Source: Austwickia sp.
GTDB taxonomy: Bacteria > Actinomycetota > Actinomycetes > Actinomycetales > Dermatophilaceae
DNA length: 64,000 bases
Direction of reading: 5' to 3'
Assembly: GCA_016699675.1 (NCBI GenBank)
Contig: CP064985.1
Coordinates: 3,658,001-3,722,000 of the forward strand
Shown here: in pieces, positions 31,952 to 39,041 of the stretch
Layout of the letters: every line of letters starts with the position of its first letter
How positions within the stretch are numbered: position 1 is the first letter of the stretch
Program-made: the position numbers and the translations under genes
The notes under the pieces: generated by a model
Databases searched by the model: none
What the model saw: only the letters and a program-made list of their open reading frames with translations
What the model was told of the DNA's origin: nothing

Positions 31952-34600
31952 ATGAAGCTACGAGTGAACGGCCAGGAACACGAGGTCGACGGCGACCGCA
32001 TGCTCGTGCACGCGCTGCGCGAGGTCATCGGCACCCTGTCAGTCAAGGTGGGCTGCGACGACTCGACGTGCGGGACGTGCATCGTGCTCGCCAACGGCAA
32101 GCCGGTGAAGGCCTGCAACCGCCCCGCCAAGCAGTTCGAGGGCCAGGACATCCTCACGGTCGAGGGCCTCTCCGAGCGGGAGAAGGACGTCTACGTCCAC
32201 ACCTACGGCGAGACCGGTGCCGTCCAGTGCGGCTTCTGCACGCCGGCCATGGTCATGGTGTCGAAGGCGCTGCTCGACAAGAACCCCGAGCCGGGCCTCG
32301 ACGACGTCAAGAAGGCCATCCGCACGGACATCTGCCGGTGCACCGGCTACCGCCAGATCTTCGATGCGATCCTCATGGCCGGCGACATGCTCCGCAGCGA
32401 CGCCGCCGTGGAGACCTCGAACGAGCGGCAGCGGCTCTCCGACCGCGCGCACCGGCCCGACGTCGCGGACAAGGTGCTCGGCACCGGCAAGTTCGCGGAC
32501 GACGTGCGGCTGCCCGGGATGGTGTTCGCCAAGGCGCTGCGCTCGCCCTCGCCGCGCGGGCTCGTCAAGGCCATCGACACCACGGCGGCCAAGGCGCACC
32601 CGAACTGCCTCGCCATCCTGCTTGCGGAGGACGTGCCGGAGAACAAGATCGGCCACATCAGCAGCGACTGGGACGTGTTGATCCCGGTGGGCACCGAGAC
32701 GCGCTACACGGGCGATGCGTTGGCCCTGGTCGCCTCCGACGACCAGGACAAGCTCGACGAGATCATTGCGCTCATCGAGCTCGACTACGAGTCCCGCCCG
32801 CCGGTCACGTCGCCGCAGGAAGCGCTGCGCCCCGACGCGCCCCTCATCCACGAGAACGGCAACGTGCTCGACATCGAGCACACCAAGCGCGGCAACGTCG
32901 ACAAGGCGCTGCGCGAGTCCGCGCACACGGTCACGCACAAGTTCGCGACGCCGTGGCAGGAGCACGCGTTCATGGAGCCGGAGTGCGCCGTGGCGGCCCC
33001 CGACGGCGACGGCGGCGTGCGGATGTGGACCAGCTCGCAGTCGGTGTACGACGAGCAGCACGAGATCAGCCGCATGCTCAAGCTGCCGCTGGACAAGGTC
33101 CGCAGCCAGGCGACGTATGTCGGCGGCGGTTTCGGCGGCAAGGAGGACATGAGCGTCCAGCACCACGCCGCGCTCATGGCCTGGCACCTGAAGAAGCCGG
33201 TCAAGGTGAAGTTCACCCGCACGGAGTCGCTGAACTACCACGTCAAGCGGCACCCGATGCACATGGAGTTCACGGTCGGCTGCGACGAGAAGGGCAAGCT
33301 CACGGCCTGCCGCGTGGTCATCCTCTCCGACACGGGCGCCTACGCCTCGCTCGGCGGCCCGGTGCTGCAGCGGGCGTGCACGCACGCCGGCGGCCCGTAC
33401 GCCATCGAGAACTTCGAGGTCCTCGGCATGGCGCTCTACACGAACAACGTGCCGTCCGGCGCGTTCCGCGGGTTCGGGGTCGTGCAGAGCCAGTTCGGGA
33501 TGGAGACCTGCGTCAGCGAGCTGGCCGAGAAGGTCGGCCTGGACCCGTGGGAGATGCGCTACCTCAACGTGGTGCGGCCCGGCGACTCGCTGCCGAACGG
33601 CCAGATCGCCGACGAGTCCACGGGCATCGCCGAGGTGCTCGAGGACCTCAAGGGCGACTTCTACGCCAACCCCGAGGCCGGCCTGGCCATCGCGCACAAG
33701 AACACCGGCGTCGGCATGGGCCTGAAGGACACCGGCCGGTGCATCCTCTCCGTCGAGGACGGCAAGGTCCACATCCGGACCTCCGCGTCCTGCATGGGAC
33801 AGGGCGTCGGCCAGGTCTGCGTGCACGTGCTCTCCGAGACCGTCGAGCTGCGCCCCGACCAGATCGTCTTCGAGCTGCCGGACACCTCGCGCACCCCCGA
33901 CTCGGGCACCTCCACCGGATCGCGGCAGACCCTGTTCACCGGCGAGGCCACCCGCCTCGCGGCCGTGCAGCTGCGCGACGCCTTCACCGCGGTCGATGGT
34001 GACCTCGCGCGGTTGGAGGGGCAGGAGTGGTACGGCGAGTTCTCGCCGGAGACCGACGTGGTCGACTCGCCGAAGGAGAACCCGGTCAGCCACGTGGCCT
34101 ACGGCTACGGCGCGCAGATGATCACGCTCAACGAGAAGGGCGAGATCGACAAGGTCCTCGCCGTCTATGACGTCGGCACCGTCATGAACGAGCAGTCCGC
34201 GGTCGGCCAGATCGAGGGCGGCGTGATGATGGGCATCGGCTACGGGCTCACCGAGGAGTTCGTGGTCGAGGGCGGCGTGCCGCAGACCCGCTACGGCAAG
34301 CTGGGCCTCATGCGGGCCGACAAGATGCCCGAGGTCGAGGTGCGCTTCGTCAAGGGCCCAGGGGTGTTGCCGTACGCGTACGGCGCCAAGGGCATGGGCG
34401 AGATCTGCCTGATCCCGACGGCCCCGGCCGCCGCGTGGGCGTACTACAAGCGGGACGGCAAGCGCCGGTACTCCCTGCCGCTGCGGGGCACGGCGTACAA
34501 GAAGGAGGAGCCGAACACCTTCGGCGGTCCGCAAGCGACCTTCGGTGCCCCGGCCACCGCCGCGGCCGGCGCCCCGACGGAGGCCGCCTCGAAGCACTAG
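31952..34600 (+). CDS. xdhD: FeS-molybdopterin purine hydroxylase, XdhD-like
   Basis: This 882-residue enzyme fuses a two-[2Fe-2S] domain to a molybdopterin domain and has no FAD domain, as in E. coli XdhD. Cys35, 40, 43 and 55 bind the ferredoxin-type cluster; Cys93, 96, 128 and 130 bind the second in CGFCTPAM and CRCTGY. The molybdenum part has YVGGGFGGKED, PSGAFRGFGVVQ, SCMGQGVGQ and the catalytic Glu in YGAKGMGEICLIP. Homologues are often called selenium-dependent xanthine dehydrogenase. The ATG at 31952 has AAGGAG five bases before it. Electrons probably pass to YgfK, since no FAD subunit is adjacent. Confidence 0.9.
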   Translation: MKLRVNGQEHEVDGDRMLVHALREVIGTLSVKVGCDDSTCGTCIVLANGKPVKACNRPAKQFEGQDILTVEGLSEREKDVYVHTYGETGAVQCGFCTPAMVMVSKALLDKNPEPGLDDVKKAIRTDICRCTGYRQIFDAILMAGDMLRSDAAVETSNERQRLSDRAHRPDVADKVLGTGKFADDVRLPGMVFAKALRSPSPRGLVKAIDTTAAKAHPNCLAILLAEDVPENKIGHISSDWDVLIPVGTETRYTGDALALVASDDQDKLDEIIALIELDYESRPPVTSPQEALRPDAPLIHENGNVLDIEHTKRGNVDKALRESAHTVTHKFATPWQEHAFMEPECAVAAPDGDGGVRMWTSSQSVYDEQHEISRMLKLPLDKVRSQATYVGGGFGGKEDMSVQHHAALMAWHLKKPVKVKFTRTESLNYHVKRHPMHMEFTVGCDEKGKLTACRVVILSDTGAYASLGGPVLQRACTHAGGPYAIENFEVLGMALYTNNVPSGAFRGFGVVQSQFGMETCVSELAEKVGLDPWEMRYLNVVRPGDSLPNGQIADESTGIAEVLEDLKGDFYANPEAGLAIAHKNTGVGMGLKDTGRCILSVEDGKVHIRTSASCMGQGVGQVCVHVLSETVELRPDQIVFELPDTSRTPDSGTSTGSRQTLFTGEATRLAAVQLRDAFTAVDGDLARLEGQEWYGEFSPETDVVDSPKENPVSHVAYGYGAQMITLNEKGEIDKVLAVYDVGTVMNEQSAVGQIEGGVMMGIGYGLTEEFVVEGGVPQTRYGKLGLMRADKMPEVEVRFVKGPGVLPYAYGAKGMGEICLIPTAPAAAWAYYKRDGKRRYSLPLRGTAYKKEEPNTFGGPQATFGAPATAAAGAPTEAASKH

Positions 34601-34616
34601 GCGCAAGAACGAGCAA

Positions 34617-34653
34617 GCGGTACGCCGGGAGCCGTGGGCACCCGGCGTACCGC
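34617..34653. terminator. hairpin ending the rightward purine operon
   Basis: GCGGTACGCCGGG at 34617-34629 pairs perfectly with 34641-34653 around an 11-base loop. It stands 17 bases after the xdhD stop and faces the convergent DksA-like gene, so it probably ends both transcripts. Confidence 0.7.
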
Positions 34654-34711
34654 CGTCTGCGCAGCTTCGTATGGGGGAGCCCGGACTGGTCCGGAACGCC
34701 AGGCGGGCGGG

Positions 34712-35074
34712 TCAGGCTCGGGAGCGTTGCGCGCACGACACGCAGCGATTCGCCGAGGGTCGGGCGGCGAGCCGGTCCGCCGGGATCGGGCGGCCGCAGT
34801 CGAGGCACGCGCCGTCCCAGCCGGCCCGCACGCGCGCCAGCGCGGCGTCGATCTCCGCCAGGTGCCGGGCGGCGGCCTCCGCGGAGGACGCCGCGGCCGC
34901 TCGTTCCCAGGCGAGCGTGGATCCCTCGGGGTCGTGCTCGTCGTCGGTGTCCGCATCGCCACGCGCGTCGGCGTACGCCCGTGTCGTCTCCTCGAACTCG
35001 GCGACCCGCCGACTCACCTCGGAACGGGCCTGGGTGAGCGCGGCCACCAGGTCAGCGCGCGGAACGGTGGTCAT
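34712..35074 (-). CDS. TraR/DksA-family C4 zinc-finger protein
   Basis: The 120-residue product has the TraR/DksA zinc finger: CLDCGRPIPADRLAARP followed by CVSC, four cysteines near residues 90-114. The first 80 residues are a helical, Glu/Ala-rich coiled coil. DksA-type proteins bind the RNA polymerase secondary channel and tune transcription; actinobacterial relatives are less well studied. It is the last gene of the leftward strand here, but a 22-base gap and the broken toxin module lie between it and the PLP enzyme, so it is probably a separate unit. Confidence 0.82.
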   Translation of the reverse strand: MTTVPRADLVAALTQARSEVSRRVAEFEETTRAYADARGDADTDDEHDPEGSTLAWERAAAASSAEAAARHLAEIDAALARVRAGWDGACLDCGRPIPADRLAARPSANRCVSCAQRSRA

Positions 35075-35096
35075 CCCGGGAGACTACGACGACCGC

Positions 35097-35321
35097 TCAC
35101 AGCACGTCGACGCGAACGCCGGGCGGGGCGCCGCGCGCCATCCGGGCGTCGCGGGTGACCAGGGGACGTCGAGAGCCTCGGCGAGCGCGATGGAGGAGGC
35201 GTCGTTCGCGAGGAGTCGACGTAGATGGGCAGTGAGGCAGATTGCCCTCTGCCGTCGCCTTCGCCTTGAGGCGGTCGCGCACGTGCTCATCCACATCTGG
35301 AATCTGCACCAAAACGCCCAT
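35097..35321 (-). pseudogene. fused remnant of a VapB antitoxin and VapC PIN toxin
   Basis: Three pieces in different frames read as a toxin-antitoxin pair. From ATG 35321 comes a ribbon-helix-helix antitoxin start, GVLVQIPDVDEHVRDRLKAKATAEG. After a frame change comes the antitoxin end LTAHLRRLLA joined to NDASSIALAEALDVP, a PIN-toxin stretch. After another change comes LVTRDARMARGAPPG, the usual VapC C-terminal region with the last acidic residue, ending at 35097. Most of the toxin is deleted. No active protein is expected. The operator upstream is still intact. Confidence 0.7.
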
Positions 35322-35357
35322 GCCATCCACTGCGCACGACATGCACAGTGGATGGCA
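35321..35357 (-). promoter_or_regulatory. palindromic operator of the vapBC remnant
   Basis: TGCCATCCACTG at 35321-35332 pairs with CAGTGGATGGCA at 35346-35357, a perfect 12-base inverted repeat with a 13-base spacer. It abuts the antitoxin start codon. Such palindromes bind VapB/VapC complexes for autoregulation. It seems to have outlived its genes. Confidence 0.6.
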
Positions 35358-35410
35358 TGGGGTCAGCTCCACGCCGGGTGGCGTGGAGCACCAAGGACGC
35401 GGGGCGCCCG

Positions 35411-36688
35411 CTACCGCCGGACCCCGGAGAAGACGACGACGACCCGCTCGCCGGGGCGGACGCCGGTGCCCGGACCCCCGCCGGGCAGCAGCGCGGCCAG
35501 ACCCGCCGTCCCCGTGGGGGACACCGGCAGGCCCAGGGACTGCACCAGCTCGTCCGCCGCGACGACCTGCTCCTCCGCCACGACGATGGGGTGGCCGCCG
35601 GAGGCGCGCATGACCGCGATGTCGGCCTGCCAGTCGTAGGTCTCGTCGTCGAGGATCCCGTCGGCCAGGCTGTGCGGGTCGTCCCAGGGCGTCATGAATT
35701 CCGACCACCGGGAGCCGAGCTCGCCGACGGGCACGGCGGCCGCCAGTTCCCAGGCGCGGGCCAGCGGGGCGCCGCCCTCGGTCTGGACCGTGTCGAGCCG
35801 CACGCCCGAGCCCAGGCCCCAGCCCATGCAGGCGGCGAACGCGCCGCCGCCGACCTGGACCAGCACGCGGGTGCCGGTGGGGTCGCCGCCGAGCACATCG
35901 GCGACCTCCCAGCCGATGCTGCGCCCGCCGTCGAGGCACAGGCCGTTCTCCGGGCCCTGCACGCTGAACGGGATGGCGCCGGCCGCAACGGCCTCGCGGA
36001 ACGCGAAGACTGCCGGGTCGCCCGGGACCCCCGGCGTACGGCCGCAGGGGTGCACCCGCGCGCCCAGGTCGGCCAGCGTCCGCAGCACGGCGGGGCTGGC
36101 CGTCTCGGGCACGTACACCTGGATGGGCCAGGACGCCGCGCGCGCCAGCGTCGACGCGGCGATGGCCGCGTTGCCGCACGAAGCGATCGCGAGCGGCCGC
36201 CGCGGCCCCTCGACGAGCCCCAGCTCCTCGCAGGCCCGTAGGTGCAGCAGGATTCCCACGAGGTGGCGCGCCTTGTGCGAGCCGCCGACGTTGCCCGTCT
36301 CGTTCTTCACCCAGACGTCGGCCCCGAGCTGCTGCGACAGCGCCGGGTGTGGCGCGCAGGGCGTCACGTGGAACCCGGCCGCCACCTGGCGGGTCAGCTC
36401 GATGCAGCGCTCCGGCGTCATCCCGTGCGCCCGCGCGAAGGCCCACCACGCCAGCGAGGGACCGTACGCCACGAACGGACTCGGGTCCTCGATCACCTCG
36501 GGGTCGGGGCCGTCGACCACGGGATGCAGGACGTGGTGCGCGTCCCCCGGTGCCGCCGCGGGGCAGCGCCACGGGTAGACCTCCTCGATGGGCACCGACC
36601 GCCCGCAGGTCGCGCACCGATATCCGGTCACCACCCCACGACGTACGCCGTTCGGGGGCGCCGACGTGGCGTCCGGGGCCGCGGGCAT
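35411..36688 (-). CDS. PLP fold-type II enzyme with N-terminal zinc ribbon
   Basis: This 425-residue protein resembles threonine synthase-like PLP enzymes. Cys25, Cys28 and Cys42 in YRCATCGR and WRCP look like a zinc ribbon, with a His near 51 as possible fourth ligand. The PLP lysine is Lys139 in NVGGSHKARHLVG; a glycine-rich phosphate loop is likely in ASCGNAAIAAS. It is the last gene of ygeW-ygeY-arcC and overlaps the arcC stop by one base (TGATG). In enterobacterial clusters this place is held by YgeX, 2,3-diaminopropionate ammonia-lyase, also a fold-type II enzyme. The same reaction is inferred here but not proven. Confidence 0.8.
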   Translation of the reverse strand: MPAAPDATSAPPNGVRRGVVTGYRCATCGRSVPIEEVYPWRCPAAAPGDAHHVLHPVVDGPDPEVIEDPSPFVAYGPSLAWWAFARAHGMTPERCIELTRQVAAGFHVTPCAPHPALSQQLGADVWVKNETGNVGGSHKARHLVGILLHLRACEELGLVEGPRRPLAIASCGNAAIAASTLARAASWPIQVYVPETASPAVLRTLADLGARVHPCGRTPGVPGDPAVFAFREAVAAGAIPFSVQGPENGLCLDGGRSIGWEVADVLGGDPTGTRVLVQVGGGAFAACMGWGLGSGVRLDTVQTEGGAPLARAWELAAAVPVGELGSRWSEFMTPWDDPHSLADGILDDETYDWQADIAVMRASGGHPIVVAEEQVVAADELVQSLGLPVSPTGTAGLAALLPGGGPGTGVRPGERVVVVFSGVRR

Positions 36689-37623
36689 CAGGCCACGACC
36701 CAGGTGCCGGTCTCGCCGCGCAGCCCCTCCACCAGCTTGTCGAGGGAGGTGATGAGCGTCTTGCGGTTGGGGCCGGAGCGGACGAAGTCCATGGCCGCCT
36801 GGATCTTCGGCCCCATCGACCCCTCGGGGAACTGACCCTCGGCCATCCACGCCTCGGCCTGCGCGAGCGTCATCTGGTCGACGTCGCGCTGCGTCGGCGT
36901 GTTGAAGTCGACGGCCACCTTCTCGACCCCGGTCAGGATGACCAGGTCGTCGCATTGGGTGTCGGCGGCCAGCAGGATCGACGTACGGTCCTTGTCGATG
37001 ACCGCGTCGATGGCCTTGTACCAGTTGTCGCGGAACACCACGGGGATTCCGCCGCCGCCGCCGGCGATCACGACGTGGCCGCTGACCACGAGGTGACGCA
37101 CGGAGTCCTGCTCGAGGATGCGCTGCGGGATGGGGGAGGCCACGACCTCGCGCCAGCCGCGGCCGGAGTCCTCGATGAAGGTCTTGCCGGTCTTGGCGAC
37201 GTAGTCGTCCGCCTGCTCCTTGGTGAAGAAGGCCCCGATCGGCTTGGTCGGCCGGGAGAACAGCGGGTCGTCCGCGTCGACCACCGCGCGGGTGATGACC
37301 GTGACCACGGTCTTGTCCTCGATGCCGTGCGCGTGCAACTGGTTCTCGATGGCGTTCTGCAGGTGGTAGCCGATGTAGGCCTGGCTCATCGCGACGCACT
37401 CGGACAGCGGGACGACGCGGTCGTCATGCGCGCCCGCCTTGCCCAGGTCGATCGAGGTCTTGATCATGCCGACCTGGGGGCCGTTGCCGTGGCACACCAC
37501 AACCTCGTGACCGTCGGCGATGAGGCCGACGAGGGGCTTGGCGATGATCCCGACCGTCTCGACGAGCTCGTCGAAGTCGGTGCCCAGGGCGTTGCCGCCC
37601 AACGAGACGAGAATGCGCGACAT
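36688..37623 (-). CDS. arcC: carbamate kinase
   Basis: ArcC converts carbamoyl phosphate and ADP to ATP, CO2 and ammonia. The 311-residue protein begins MSRILVSLGGNALGTDF, and has VVVCHGNGPQVGMIK, the FFTKEQADDYV segment and IAGGGGGIPVVF, all standard marks. The ATG at 37623 has GGAAGGA about eight bases upstream. In the YgeW-YqeA pairing the kinase takes the carbamoyl phosphate that YgeW releases, giving substrate-level ATP. It is 76 bases downstream of ygeY with a hairpin between. Arginine deiminase genes are absent, so a role in purine breakdown is more likely. Confidence 0.95.
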   Translation of the reverse strand: MSRILVSLGGNALGTDFDELVETVGIIAKPLVGLIADGHEVVVCHGNGPQVGMIKTSIDLGKAGAHDDRVVPLSECVAMSQAYIGYHLQNAIENQLHAHGIEDKTVVTVITRAVVDADDPLFSRPTKPIGAFFTKEQADDYVAKTGKTFIEDSGRGWREVVASPIPQRILEQDSVRHLVVSGHVVIAGGGGGIPVVFRDNWYKAIDAVIDKDRTSILLAADTQCDDLVILTGVEKVAVDFNTPTQRDVDQMTLAQAEAWMAEGQFPEGSMGPKIQAAMDFVRSGPNRKTLITSLDKLVEGLRGETGTWVVA

Positions 37624-37647
37624 GGATGAGTCCTTCCGATGAGACGA

Positions 37648-37682
37648 CTTCGGGGCGGTTCCCGTCGGGAACCGCCCCGAAG
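37648..37682 (-). terminator. intercistronic hairpin between ygeY and arcC
   Basis: CTTCGGGGCGGTTCCC at 37648-37663 pairs perfectly with 37667-37682 around a 3-base loop, a 16-bp stem. It lies inside the operon, so partial termination or transcript protection is more likely than a full stop. Confidence 0.6.
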
Positions 37683-37699
37683 CGGGTGGGCGGGGTGAA

Positions 37700-38947
37700 T
37701 CAGAGCTGGCTGACGAGCGTCTTGGCGTCGCCGGAGGCGGCCATGTGCTCGACGTACAGCGAGGGCAGGCACGCGTACAGCGCCGCGCAGCGGACCAGGT
37801 CGTCCTTCCACTGCAGCTCGTTCGGGGCGTGCGCCTGGGCCTCCTTGCCGGGGCCGAAACCGATGGTCGGGATGTGGTGCCGACCCGCGGTGGCGACGCC
37901 GTTCGTGGAGAACGTCCACTTGTCGACGCGCGGCTCACCGAACAGGCCCTGGTGCGCCTCGACGGCCGACTGGACCTCGGGGGAGTTCTCGGGGATGACC
38001 CATGTCGGGAAGTAGCACTGCTGGCCGTATTCCTTGCCGGTCCAGGCGGTGCTCTTGTAGTCGTAGCAGAAGACGCGCGCGCCCCACTTCTGCACGCTCG
38101 GCAGCGCCTTGATCTCCTCGATCGCGCCTTCCCAGGTCTCGCCGTCGGTGAGGCGGCGGTCCAGGGAGATCGCGCAGGAGTCGGCGACGGCGCAGCGGCT
38201 CGGGCTCGTGAAGAAGATCTCCGAGGTGGTCACGGTGCCCTTGCCGAGGAACTCGTCGACGTGCAGCTTGTCGTTGAGGTCGCGGATCTCCAGGAGGATC
38301 TCGGCCATCTTGTAGATCGCGTTGTCGCCGCGCTCGGGGGCGGAGCCGTGGCAGGAGACGCCGTCGACCTCGACGCGGATCTCCATGCGGCCGCGGTGGC
38401 CGCGGTAGATGCCGTGGTCGGTGGGCTCGGTGGAGACGACCAGGTCGGGCTTCTCGTTCTCTTCCTCGATCAGGTAGAGCCAGCACATGCCGTCGCAGTC
38501 CTCTTCCTGGACCGTGCCGGTGACCATGTAGGTGAACTCGTCGGAGAGCAGGCCCAGGTCCTTGGCGACCTTGCCGCCGTAGACCGCGGAGACGACGCCG
38601 CCGAGCTGGTCGGAACCACCGCGGCCGCCGATGACCTCGTCGTCCTCCATGCCCTCGAACGGGTCGAACTTCCAGTTGTCGATGTTGCCGACGCCCACGG
38701 TGTCGATGTGGCCGTCGAAGCAGACGACCTTGCCGCCGGTGCCAAGGTAGCCGATGGCGCTGCCCAGGCCGTCGATGCGGGTGCGGTCGTAGCCGAGCTT
38801 GTCCATCTCGGCGACGATGAGGCGCGCCTTGGCCTCCTCCTCGCAGCTGGTGCCCTTGTTCTTGATGAGGGCCCGCAGGAAGCGGGTCATGTCCTCGCGG
38901 TAGCTCTCCGCTACTTCGTTGACGCGTGCGTAGTCGATGTCGGCCAT
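37700..38947 (-). CDS. ygeY: YgeY-type M20-family hydrolase
   Basis: YgeY is a zinc-dependent hydrolase of the M20 peptidase fold, once thought a peptidase and now tied to ureido-group or amide cleavage in anaerobic purine use. The 415 residues show the metal ligands FDGHIDTVG, GGRGGSDQLGG and TGTVQEEDCDG, another in VVSTEPTDHG, and a late His in AQAHAPNELQ. The SHGSAPE-like motif is CHGSAPERGDNA. It follows ygeW by 94 bases on the same strand with a hairpin between. The substrate is probably a carbamoyl- or ureido-diaminopropionate, by inference. Confidence 0.92.
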   Translation of the reverse strand: MADIDYARVNEVAESYREDMTRFLRALIKNKGTSCEEEAKARLIVAEMDKLGYDRTRIDGLGSAIGYLGTGGKVVCFDGHIDTVGVGNIDNWKFDPFEGMEDDEVIGGRGGSDQLGGVVSAVYGGKVAKDLGLLSDEFTYMVTGTVQEEDCDGMCWLYLIEEENEKPDLVVSTEPTDHGIYRGHRGRMEIRVEVDGVSCHGSAPERGDNAIYKMAEILLEIRDLNDKLHVDEFLGKGTVTTSEIFFTSPSRCAVADSCAISLDRRLTDGETWEGAIEEIKALPSVQKWGARVFCYDYKSTAWTGKEYGQQCYFPTWVIPENSPEVQSAVEAHQGLFGEPRVDKWTFSTNGVATAGRHHIPTIGFGPGKEAQAHAPNELQWKDDLVRCAALYACLPSLYVEHMAASGDAKTLVSQL

Positions 38948-38992
38948 GGCTTGTTCTCCTTCATTCGTACGTCGTGGGGACGCCGCAGGGGG

Positions 38993-39038
38993 TCGGGGCG
39001 GGCGACGGGCGGCGTCGGTTGTCCGGCGCCCGCCCCGA
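38993..39038 (-). terminator. intercistronic hairpin between ygeW and ygeY
   Basis: TCGGGGCGGGCG at 38993-39004 pairs with 39027-39038, a 12-bp perfect stem with a 22-base loop. It starts 4 bases after the ygeW stop. With the hairpin at 37648-37682, it puts a stem after two of the genes in this operon. Confidence 0.55.
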
Positions 39039-39041
39039 GCC

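Noticed and set aside
31952..34600. selenocysteine codon in the XdhD-like gene
   Set aside because: The frame is open throughout with no in-frame TGA; selenium dependence in this family is by a labile ligand, not selenocysteine.
32039..34606. 855-residue minus-strand frame opposite the XdhD-like gene
   Set aside because: Antisense shadow; the plus strand has all eight FeS cysteines and molybdopterin motifs.
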